Shown: positions 1 through 5,871 of the stretch, piece by piece
How the letters are laid out: each line of letters begins with the position of its first letter
Numbering within the stretch: position 1 is the stretch's first letter
Assembly: GCA_903911455.1 (NCBI GenBank)
Contig: CAIWDQ010000320.1
Span: forward strand, 1-8,487
Direction of reading: 5' to 3'
DNA: 8,487 nucleotides
DNA from: an uncultured bacterium
GTDB lineage: Bacteria; Bacteroidota; Bacteroidia; Bacteroidales; JACABE01
Notes under the pieces: model-generated
Databases searched by the model: none
What the model was told of the DNA's origin: nothing
Seen by the model: only the letters and a program-made list of their open reading frames with translations
Made by a program: the position numbers and the translations under genes

Positions 1-43
1 ACACCTTTTGTATTCTTAAAAATTATAATTTTACCGAAATTTT

Positions 44-49
44 AAGGAA
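44..49 (+). promoter_or_regulatory. Shine-Dalgarno site of the first gene
   Basis: AAGGAA lies 5 bases before the ATG at 55. It is a good match to the anti-Shine-Dalgarno end of 16S rRNA. It supports the start at 55, and it stands out because most genes in this window have only A/T-rich leaders, as is common in Bacteroidota. Confidence 0.6.
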
Positions 50-54
50 CATTA

Positions 55-933
55 ATGAGTAAACTCAAACAAATAGTAAAGAGCATTGTACGTAGCATTT
101 CGTCAAGCATCAAACGCGAGCAAAATACGCAGGTAGAACAAACTATGATAGCGAATCAGTATCGCTTAATGCAAAAAATGCTTACACCACAAGAGATGCC
201 GAAGTTCAAAGATGTAGGTTTTAAAGTACATTCGCAGTTCGACGAAGACGGAATCCTGCTCTATATTTTCTCAATAATAGGAACAGTAAACAAACGTGTG
301 GTTGAGATTTGTGCAGGCGATGGAATAGTGTGCATGGCTGCTAATCTTATTATTAACCATGGGTGGGATGCGCTGCTATTTGATGGCGACAGAGTTTCGG
401 TGGCCAATGGGATAAAGTATTATAAGCTAAATCCTTCCACATCGGTTTTTCCACCTAAGTTTGTGAGGGCGTGGATTACCAAAGACAATATCGATAAACT
501 GATAACCGACAATGGTTTTACAGGAGAGATAGATCTGTTGAGCATTGATATCGACGGCAATGATTACTACATCATGGAGGCAATACAATCGGTGAAACCC
601 AGAGTAATAATCTGCGAAACACACAACGTTGTCCCTGCCAATTTAGCCGTAACGATGCCTTATAAAGAAGATTACTATTACCTGGATGGCAAACAGCATG
701 AAGAGTTTCGCTCAGTCTCGCTTCTGGCAATGCAAAAGCTCTTATCACAAAGAGGATACAAGCTTGTAGGTGCACACAAGTATGGTTTTAATGCCATCTT
801 TATGCTCAAAGAACTGGGTAAAGATATTTTCCCCGAAGTAACTGTAGAAGAAGTTAGCAGCAACCCCTATTCAGTCTTCAGAAGAGAGAAAGCCTGGAAC
901 GAAGTAAAAGATCTGCCATGGGTTAAGGTGTAA
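55..933 (+). CDS. FkbM/SAM-methyltransferase-like protein of unknown substrate
   Basis: This is a 292-residue soluble protein with no signal peptide. Residues 1-50 are basic and helical. A Rossmann-type core follows: SQFDEDGIL at 60-68, then VEICAGDG at 83-90, which resembles SAM-binding motif I, LLFDGD at 107-112, and LLSIDIDGNDYYIMEAI at 161-177, which resembles the acidic motif of FkbM-type methyltransferases. The segments NLIINHGW and RGYKLVGAHKYGFNAIF resemble a group of bacterial proteins usually labelled FkbM-family or hypothetical and often found in surface-polysaccharide loci; this is from memory, not a search. Methyl transfer to a sugar or lipid is inference, and the family may include non-catalytic members. 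The start has a good ribosome site. Leucine codons differ from the downstream operon (about 8 of 22 are CTG by hand count), suggesting a different history or expression class. Its upstream neighbours lie outside the window. Confidence 0.7.
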   Translation: MSKLKQIVKSIVRSISSSIKREQNTQVEQTMIANQYRLMQKMLTPQEMPKFKDVGFKVHSQFDEDGILLYIFSIIGTVNKRVVEICAGDGIVCMAANLIINHGWDALLFDGDRVSVANGIKYYKLNPSTSVFPPKFVRAWITKDNIDKLITDNGFTGEIDLLSIDIDGNDYYIMEAIQSVKPRVIICETHNVVPANLAVTMPYKEDYYYLDGKQHEEFRSVSLLAMQKLLSQRGYKLVGAHKYGFNAIFMLKELGKDIFPEVTVEEVSSNPYSVFRREKAWNEVKDLPWVKV

Positions 934-980
934 ATAAAGCTGTTATCAATAATATCATACTAAAAAACAACATCATTATT

Positions 981-1895
981 ATGAAAATAAAAGTCAGCAT
1001 CCTTCTATTTATCTTTACGCTAAGTATACATATATATAGTATAGCACAAAATGCAGCTCAAAAAGATGAGCAAAGCGGTTTGTATGGCATTGTTGATGCT
1101 GATGGAAACTATATAGTTAAACCTAAATATAGAGAGGTTGATTTTAATTTTGGTTTCAAGCCCGGCGGTCTTTATTATGTTGTTGATAAAAATGATAAGT
1201 ATGGTTTTATTAATGATGAAGGCAAAGAAATTGTACAATGTAAGTATGATAAGATTAGTTCTTTCGAGAATGGATATGCGATAGTTAAGATCAGAGCCGG
1301 TGGTGAGTATGATTTTAAACATGGCCTGATTGATACTACCGGAAAGGAAGTGATAGCTTTAAAATATGGTCGTTTGGAGTACTATCCCAACGATATGGTA
1401 CTTGTTGCCGGCGAAGAGAGTGCCTCAAAAGTGGGTGTGTTAGATATTAATGGTAAGGTTATTATTCCTTTCATGTATGATTTTTGGTCTAAGAAGATTT
1501 CGAAAGGACTATGGCCTGTTGGCAGACATGATACTTGCGGAGTGGTTAATATGAAGAACGAAACGATAGTTCCTTTCACCTTTTATATGATCGAAAGTTA
1601 TTCTGATAAACTAAATGTAGCCCCAGCCAAGAAGGATGGTAAGTGGGGATATATCGACAGGATAGGTAAGGTTGTTATTCCCTTTATGTACACAGATGCG
1701 TGGGGTGGCGACAATTACCTTACGGTGAAAAAAGATAAATTGTGGGGAGTTATTGATATTAATAATAATGTAATTGTTCCATTCGAATACTATGCTATCG
1801 ATAATGTAATGGAGAAAACAGCCTGGGTTGTAAAAAATGATGGAGAAGATCATTTTGAGTTAGATTTAAAGACTCTGAAGAGAGTTGCGAAGTAG
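981..1895 (+). CDS. Exported WG-repeat protein
   Basis: This is a 304-residue protein. Residues 1-22 form a signal peptide: a basic start, a hydrophobic run, then YSIA before Q23 as the likely cleavage site. No lipobox cysteine is present, so a soluble periplasmic or secreted form is expected. The rest is seven WG-type repeats of about 33-40 residues. The key glycines lie at about 36, 75, 115, 152, 187, 223 and 256, each in a pattern like x-G-[hydrophobic]-[ID]-x-x-G-x-x-[IV]-[IV]-P-x-x-Y. Repeats 4 and 6 keep the classic IPFMY ending, and only repeats 6 and 7 keep the WG pair itself. WG repeats are thought to form beta-rich binding surfaces, and the ligand here is unknown. No enzyme domain is seen. 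It lies 47 bases after the preceding gene with no clear terminator between, so co-transcription is possible. The start has an A/T-rich leader with no Shine-Dalgarno site. Confidence 0.85.
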   Translation: MKIKVSILLFIFTLSIHIYSIAQNAAQKDEQSGLYGIVDADGNYIVKPKYREVDFNFGFKPGGLYYVVDKNDKYGFINDEGKEIVQCKYDKISSFENGYAIVKIRAGGEYDFKHGLIDTTGKEVIALKYGRLEYYPNDMVLVAGEESASKVGVLDINGKVIIPFMYDFWSKKISKGLWPVGRHDTCGVVNMKNETIVPFTFYMIESYSDKLNVAPAKKDGKWGYIDRIGKVVIPFMYTDAWGGDNYLTVKKDKLWGVIDINNNVIVPFEYYAIDNVMEKTAWVVKNDGEDHFELDLKTLKRVAK

Positions 1896-1929
1896 TGTAG
1901 AATAAATATACAATTTAAAGCCAAAATAT

Positions 1930-1951
1930 ATTTGTTATCATGTAAACAAAT
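1930..1951 (+). terminator. Weak hairpin, possible terminator after the WG-repeat gene
   Basis: A perfect 7-base inverted repeat, ATTTGTT and AACAAAT, with an 8-base loop begins 35 bases after the WG-repeat stop codon and is followed by TTCT. The stem has only one G-C pair, so it would be a poor intrinsic terminator. A protein-binding dyad or chance in AT-rich DNA is equally possible. Confidence 0.25.
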
Positions 1952-1989
1952 TTCTATAAATAAGACAAAGAGTACCTAAATGACGTTAG

Positions 1990-2027
1990 AATGTTAACAA
2001 CATTATTCTGCAAAATTGTTGATAACA
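1990..2027. repeat. Two TGTT-N3-AACA dyads, about one helical-turn pair apart
   Basis: AATGTT-aac-AACATT at 1990-2004 is a perfect 6-base inverted repeat. TGTT-gat-AACA at 2017-2027 is a shorter copy of the same pattern. The centres are 25 bases apart and lie upstream of the candidate nuo promoter. They could be operator half-sites for a dimeric regulator. This is inference from symmetry only, and AT-rich DNA makes such dyads fairly often. Confidence 0.25.
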
Positions 2028-2073
2028 TAAAATAATACCCTCAAAAGCAATGACTAAGACCGTTGAAAAATAA

Positions 2074-2106
2074 TTTGGATTTAAATAAAAATTATTCGTA
2101 ATATTG
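2074..2106 (+). promoter_or_regulatory. Candidate nuo operon promoter (Bacteroides -33/-7 type)
   Basis: TTTG at 2074-2077 matches the Bacteroides -33 element. After a 21-base spacer, TAATATTG at 2099-2106 matches the -7 consensus TAnnTTTG at all but one position and is followed by C, as often seen. The start of transcription would fall near 2112, giving a leader of about 40 bases before the nuoA ATG at 2151. The match is by eye. Confidence 0.45.
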
Positions 2107-2150
2107 CAGTCAAGAAATTTTCCAAATTGATAATCTAATTTTGTTTGAAT

Positions 2151-2501
2151 ATGAGTAGCGAAAGTTTGATACTTTTCTTTATTGTGGCAGTAATATTAGT
2201 TGGAGGGGCAATAACCTTTTCCAGTTTCATTCCGCCAACATCAACAAACCCTGTTAAATCAGAACCTTACGAAAGTGGAATTCCAACAATAGGTAAAACA
2301 TGGCTACAATTTAACGTAGGCTATTATCTATTTGCAATTCTTTTCTTAGTTTTCGACGTTGAAACAGTATTTCTGTTTCCATGGGCTGTAGTTATGCACA
2401 CACTAAAAGCACAAGCCTTTATCGAAATTCTGATATTCTTCTTTATACTTGGATTAGGCTTATTGTATGCCTGGAAAAAACATGCATTAATATGGGAATA
2501 A
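2151..2501 (+). CDS. nuoA: NADH-quinone oxidoreductase subunit A
   Basis: This is a 116-residue small membrane subunit of complex I (the ND3 homologue), at the junction between the peripheral and membrane arms. Three membrane helices lie at about 6-28, 58-80 and 87-107. The loop between helices 1 and 2 carries EPYESGIP (38-45), the family's Y-E-[CS]-G motif in its serine form. FDVET (68-72) at helix 2 is the conserved acidic pair. The reading frame extends upstream to a TTG at 2145, but the ATG at 2151 is preferred because it gives MSSES directly and needs no rare start. No Shine-Dalgarno site is present. It is shorter than E. coli NuoA (147 residues), lacking the long tail. It is the first gene of the operon, behind the candidate promoter, and its end overlaps the start of nuoB. 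Confidence 0.93.
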   Translation: MSSESLILFFIVAVILVGGAITFSSFIPPTSTNPVKSEPYESGIPTIGKTWLQFNVGYYLFAILFLVFDVETVFLFPWAVVMHTLKAQAFIEILIFFFILGLGLLYAWKKHALIWE

Positions 2502-3061
2502 AATCAATGAAGTACGAAGACTTCAAGGATAATGAAACACTTGAACTCTTCAAACAAACTGGTGGTAATGTATTATTCACCACAATCGACGCAGTTATTA
2601 ACTGGGGTAGATCAAATTCTATCTGGCCACTAACGTTCGCAACAAGTTGTTGTGGTATCGAAATGATGGCAGCCGGAGCATCACGTCACGACTTTGCCAG
2701 ATTCGGCATCGAAGTTTACCGTGCAAGTCCACGTCAGTCGGATGTAATTGTAGTAGCAGGTACTATCGTTAATAAGATGGCACCGGTTTTAAAACGTCTT
2801 TATGATGAAATGGCAGAGCCTAAATATGTAATCGCTATGGGTGCGTGCGCTATTTCAGGAGGTCCTTTTTATTATAATTCATACCATGTAATCAAAGGAG
2901 TTGATAAAATTATACCTGTGGATGTTTACATCCCCGGTTGTCCTCCACGCCCTGAGGCATTGTTATATGGAGTAATGCAATTGCAACGTAAGATTCAAAC
3001 CGAGACTATCAGGAACCCAAGAAAGCAACCTGATACTTTTGCTGATACAGAAATTAAGTAA
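2492..3061 (+). CDS. nuoB: NADH-quinone oxidoreductase subunit B (cluster N2 subunit)
   Basis: This is a 189-residue peripheral subunit that binds the terminal 4Fe-4S cluster N2, which passes electrons to quinone. The four ligands are visible: the tandem C53-C54 in TSCCGIE, C119 in GACAISGG and C150 in PGCPPRPE. The cysteine-containing segments are highly conserved, as is RASPRQSD (77-84). The frame is open back to 2381 inside nuoA, but that extension would only read nuoA out of frame. The ATG at 2492 (MGIKSMKYEDFKDNE) fits the N-terminus I recall for Bacteroides homologues. The ATG at 2507 is a fallback, giving 184 residues. With the 2492 start the gene overlaps nuoA by 10 bases, which suggests translational coupling. 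A 39-base gap follows before nuoC. Confidence 0.93.
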   Translation: MGIKSMKYEDFKDNETLELFKQTGGNVLFTTIDAVINWGRSNSIWPLTFATSCCGIEMMAAGASRHDFARFGIEVYRASPRQSDVIVVAGTIVNKMAPVLKRLYDEMAEPKYVIAMGACAISGGPFYYNSYHVIKGVDKIIPVDVYIPGCPPRPEALLYGVMQLQRKIQTETIRNPRKQPDTFADTEIK

Positions 3062-3100
3062 TTATATACATAGTATCATTCATCAATATTATTATAGAGT

Positions 3101-3565
3101 ATGACGAACGAGCAATTAAAAGAAAAATTACTACAAGTATTCCCGGGTGCAGTAATATCAGAAACAACTCAATATGTTACATTGACCGTTGAACCTGATA
3201 AATTGCACGAAACAGCAGCTGCACTTAAAGGAAATCCGGAACTTCATTTCGATTATCTGTTTTGCCAGAGTGGAACTGACGTTAAAGAAGCATTGGGAGT
3301 ATCTTACTTCTTAGAATCAACTGATCTGAGACATCATTTATTATTAAAAGTATCAACAACCAACAGAGAGAATCCTGTTTTAGATACTGTGTGTGACATA
3401 TGGGAAACTGCAAACTTCAACGAAAGAGAAATCTTTGATATGTTTGGAATCACATTTAAAAATCATCCTGATATGAGAAGAATGTTTCTGGATGAAGAAG
3501 ATTGGGTAGGATATCCATTACGCAAAGATTATGTTGATGAAGTAAATATTATAGAAAGGAACTAG
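3101..3565 (+). CDS. nuoC: NADH-quinone oxidoreductase subunit C (30 kDa type)
   Basis: This is a 154-residue peripheral subunit that packs against NuoD and carries no cofactor. The complex I 30 kDa signature lies near the C-terminus, from about residue 107. It starts with NEREIFDMFGI, followed by a conserved HPDMRR and YPLRKDY. The N-terminal part (about 1-100) is the mixed alpha/beta domain with FDYLFCQSGTD. In E. coli, and as I recall in Bacteroides, this protein is fused to NuoD. Here it ends with its own TAG only 3 bases before the nuoD ATG, and its last codons contain the nuoD ribosome site. No frameshift is needed, so the split looks genuine. No Shine-Dalgarno site precedes its own start. 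Confidence 0.93.
   Translation: MTNEQLKEKLLQVFPGAVISETTQYVTLTVEPDKLHETAAALKGNPELHFDYLFCQSGTDVKEALGVSYFLESTDLRHHLLLKVSTTNRENPVLDTVCDIWETANFNEREIFDMFGITFKNHPDMRRMFLDEEDWVGYPLRKDYVDEVNIIERN
3555..3561 (+). promoter_or_regulatory. nuoD ribosome binding site inside the nuoC end
   Basis: AAAGGAA lies in the last nuoC codons (Glu-Arg-Asn), about 7-8 bases before the nuoD ATG at 3569. It supports a separate nuoD start and coupled translation of the two subunits, which are fused in some relatives. Confidence 0.6.
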
Positions 3566-3568
3566 ACT

Positions 3569-4690
3569 ATGACAGAAGAAATAGTACAACATGATATAGA
3601 ACAGGAAGAATATTTATTAAATATGGGACCTCAGCATCCATCAACACATGGAGTATTGAGGTTACTTATTTCATTAAAGGGAGAAACTGTTGCAAACATA
3701 GAACCACATTGTGGATATATACATCGTGGTATCGAAAAGATGTGCGAAAAGTTGACATATCAACAAATAATACATCTAACCGATAGATTAGATTACCTTT
3801 CAGCACACATCAACAACGAAGCTGTTTGTTTATTGGTAGAAGATGCACTTCAGATAGAAGTACCTGAAAGAGTAAAGTATATTCGTACCATAATATCTGA
3901 GTTATCACGTTTAGCATCTCACGAATTATGGTGGTGTGCTTTCGGTATGGATATGGGTGCTCTTACAACCTACTTCTACGGTCTCCGCGATCGTGAAAAA
4001 ATATTAGATATATTTGAAGAAACTACCGGTGGACGTTTACTACAAAGTTATAATTGCCCTGGTGGTTTAATGAATGATATTCATCCTAATTTTCAGAAAA
4101 GAATTAAAGAATTTATTCCTTACTTCCGTAAAAAACTTCCTGAATATGACGAATTACTTACAGGTAATGTTATCATGCAGGAAAGAACTAAAGGTATAGG
4201 CCCAATAAGTAAAGAAGATGTAATATCCTGGGGAGTAACAGGACCAAGTGGAAGAGGTTCAGGCTTTGCTTGCGATGTAAGAAAACATCATCCTTATAGT
4301 GCTTATGATAAAGTACAGTTCGAAGAGATTTTATTTACTGAAGGAGATTCACTTGCACGTTACAAGGTACGTATCGCTGAAATGTGGGAATCATTAAAGA
4401 TATTAGAACAATTGGTTGATAATATCCCTGAAGGTGATTATGCAGTTAAAATGAAACCTATAATCAAATTACCTGAAGGAGAATATTACCAAAGAGTAGA
4501 AGCATGTAGAGGAGAATTTGGTGTTTACGTAATAAGCTCAGGAGAAAAATATCCGGTAAGAGTAAAATTACGCTCACCTAACTTCAGTAATTTATCAGCA
4601 CTTAACAGAATGGCAGCAGGATTTAAAATTGCTGACTTAGTAGCTGTAGGCGGTTCATTGGATTTAGTTATTCCTGATATTGACCGTTAA
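3569..4690 (+). CDS. nuoD: NADH-quinone oxidoreductase subunit D (49 kDa type)
   Basis: This is a 373-residue peripheral subunit related to [NiFe]-hydrogenase large subunits. With NuoB it forms the quinone pocket. NMGPQHPSTHGVLRL (18-32) supplies H27, and DRLDYL (72-77) supplies Y76. These match T. thermophilus Nqo4 His38 and Tyr87 with a constant offset of 11, so the quinone-head contacts are intact. EPHCGYIHRGIEK (45-57) and the C-terminal segment FSNLSALNRM to IPDIDR are also typical. The segment GVTGPSGRGSG (222-232) has Gly where many homologues have Leu before the Arg. As expected for NuoD, no Ni-Fe ligand cysteines are seen. The downstream gene is nuoH rather than nuoE, F or G. Leucine codons are mainly TTA, with no CTG by hand count. 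Confidence 0.95.
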   Translation: MTEEIVQHDIEQEEYLLNMGPQHPSTHGVLRLLISLKGETVANIEPHCGYIHRGIEKMCEKLTYQQIIHLTDRLDYLSAHINNEAVCLLVEDALQIEVPERVKYIRTIISELSRLASHELWWCAFGMDMGALTTYFYGLRDREKILDIFEETTGGRLLQSYNCPGGLMNDIHPNFQKRIKEFIPYFRKKLPEYDELLTGNVIMQERTKGIGPISKEDVISWGVTGPSGRGSGFACDVRKHHPYSAYDKVQFEEILFTEGDSLARYKVRIAEMWESLKILEQLVDNIPEGDYAVKMKPIIKLPEGEYYQRVEACRGEFGVYVISSGEKYPVRVKLRSPNFSNLSALNRMAAGFKIADLVAVGGSLDLVIPDIDR

Positions 4691-4710
4691 TTAGGAAACT
4701 TATATTAGTT

Positions 4711-4731
4711 AACAATATTGTTGAAACAATA
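4711..4731. repeat. Overlapping palindromes in the nuoD-nuoH gap
   Basis: Three alternating 6-base units, AACAAT, ATTGTT and AACAAT, lie at 4711-4716, 4717-4722 and 4725-4730. The first two form a perfect 12-base palindrome, and the last two a hairpin-like repeat with a 2-base centre that extends to 7 bases per arm. They fill much of the 57-base gap where nuoEFG would be in other operons. They may be an mRNA processing or stability element, a regulator site, or chance. Confidence 0.4.
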
Positions 4732-4747
4732 AACTAAAACAACGTAT

Positions 4748-5836
4748 ATGGCATTTAGTATTTACGATTTAACAGCGTTTAATCAATCAATTCATGAAGC
4801 CCTGGTACAAAACTTGTCACCATTCTGGGCATTGATTGTTGAGATGACAATTATCGGTTTGGTTTTTCTATTGTTCTATGCAATTGTTGGTTTATTCTTA
4901 GTATATGCCGAAAGAAAGATTTGCGGTTTTATACAGAACAGAGTTGGACCAAACAGGGTAGGACCATATGGTATCTTCCAGACAATTGCGGATTTCATCA
5001 AATTATTAATGAAGGAATTAATCTATATTAAAAATGCAGATAAATTCCTCTTTAACTTAGCACCTTTTATTGTTATCATCGCCTCATTTATGGCAATAGC
5101 AGCTATTCCTTTCGGATTAGGTTTACATGCAATAGATTTTAACATTGGGGTTCTATATGTAATGGCTGTTTCCTCTTTAGGTGTTATTGGAATACTTTTA
5201 GCAGGATGGTCGAGTAATAACAAATACTCTTTGATTGGAGCTATGAGAAGTGGTGCTCAGATAGTAAGTTATGAGTTATCAATCGGACTATCTTTAGTTA
5301 CTATCGTTATTCTTTCAGGAAGTATGCAGCTTTCAACTATAGTTGAACAACAACGTAACTGCTGGTTTATCTTTTCAGGACATATACCTGCTTTTATAGC
5401 ATTTGTTATCTTCTTAATTGCAAGTACAGCTGAAACTAATCGTGGACCTTTTGACCTTGCTGAAGCAGAATCAGAATTAACAGCAGGTTTCCATACTGAA
5501 TATTCCGGTATTAAATTTGCATTTTTCTTCTTAGCTGAATACATGAATATGTTTATAGTAGCATCAATGGCTGCAACATTATTCTGGGGAGGGTGGATGC
5601 CATTTCATATCCCTGGATTGACATCATTTAACCATGTTATGGACTTTATACCACCATTCTTCTGGTATATGGGAAAAACTATGGTTGTTATCTTCTTAAT
5701 GATGTGGTTCAAATGGACTTTTCCACGTTTACGTATTGACCAGTTATTGAAACTTGAATGGAAATTCTTATTACCTATCAATTTATTCAATATAGTATTG
5801 ATGGCTTTGGTAGTACTTATGGGATGGCATTTATAA
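4748..5836 (+). CDS. nuoH: NADH-quinone oxidoreductase subunit H
   Basis: This is a 362-residue membrane subunit (the ND1 homologue) that joins the quinone cavity to the proton-pumping arm. About eight membrane helices are seen, near 28-52, 100-122, 133-153, 171-191, 213-229, 256-283, 300-322 and 340-360. Signature segments are AERKICGFIQNRVGPNRVGP (54-73) and ETNRGPFDLAEAESELTAG (229-247), followed by FHTEYSG. These form the charged loops that face NuoD, NuoB and NuoI. Charged residues of the E-channel region are present, including E176 in SYELSIG. The start ATG follows an A/T-rich leader without a Shine-Dalgarno site. Length is close to that of usual NuoH proteins (325-360). Confidence 0.95.
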   Translation: MAFSIYDLTAFNQSIHEALVQNLSPFWALIVEMTIIGLVFLLFYAIVGLFLVYAERKICGFIQNRVGPNRVGPYGIFQTIADFIKLLMKELIYIKNADKFLFNLAPFIVIIASFMAIAAIPFGLGLHAIDFNIGVLYVMAVSSLGVIGILLAGWSSNNKYSLIGAMRSGAQIVSYELSIGLSLVTIVILSGSMQLSTIVEQQRNCWFIFSGHIPAFIAFVIFLIASTAETNRGPFDLAEAESELTAGFHTEYSGIKFAFFFLAEYMNMFIVASMAATLFWGGWMPFHIPGLTSFNHVMDFIPPFFWYMGKTMVVIFLMMWFKWTFPRLRIDQLLKLEWKFLLPINLFNIVLMALVVLMGWHL

Positions 5837-5871
5837 TTTTAATGAATAATAATATCTGTTAATCGTTTTAT

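Larger units (their letters stand above)
1896..2150. other. AT-rich intergenic region upstream of the nuo operon
   Basis: This 255-base stretch separates the WG-repeat gene from nuoA and is the largest gene-free stretch in the window. I see no convincing coding frame and no RNA gene. It contains a weak hairpin (1930-1951), two TGTT-N3-AACA dyads (1990-2027) and a candidate Bacteroides-type promoter (2074-2106). This makes it the likely control region of the nuo operon. Confidence 0.7.

Noticed and set aside
7..33. TTTG followed by TAATTTTA as a promoter for the first gene
   Set aside because: The spacer is only 15 bases and the -7 element has a mismatch at the final G, so the support is too weak to list.
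1020..1322. A 100-codon minus-strand open frame opposite the WG-repeat gene
   Set aside because: It lies wholly within a well-supported gene with signal peptide and repeats. Its translation has no recognisable features and is typical of an antisense shadow in AT-rich DNA.
981..1895. WG repeats as a recent tandem DNA duplication
   Set aside because: The repeats are similar only at protein level. Their DNA is strongly diverged, so no DNA repeat feature is warranted.
2011..2027. TTGTTGATAACA region as a DnaA box or replication origin
   Set aside because: It does not match TTATCCACA, no cluster of such boxes is present, and no replication genes are nearby.
2136..2143. Perfect -7-like TAATTTTG just before nuoA taken as the main promoter
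   Set aside because: No TTTG lies 17-23 bases upstream, and the transcript would start at the ATG. The pair at 2074-2106 is a better fit.
1896..2150. Riboswitch, tRNA or small RNA in the gap before nuoA
   Set aside because: I see no cloverleaf, no GC-rich stem and no known aptamer core. The only structures are short AT-rich hairpins.
5269..5544. A 91-codon minus-strand open frame opposite nuoH
   Set aside because: It mirrors the conserved core of nuoH, has no ribosome site or recognisable domain, and would conflict with a certain gene.
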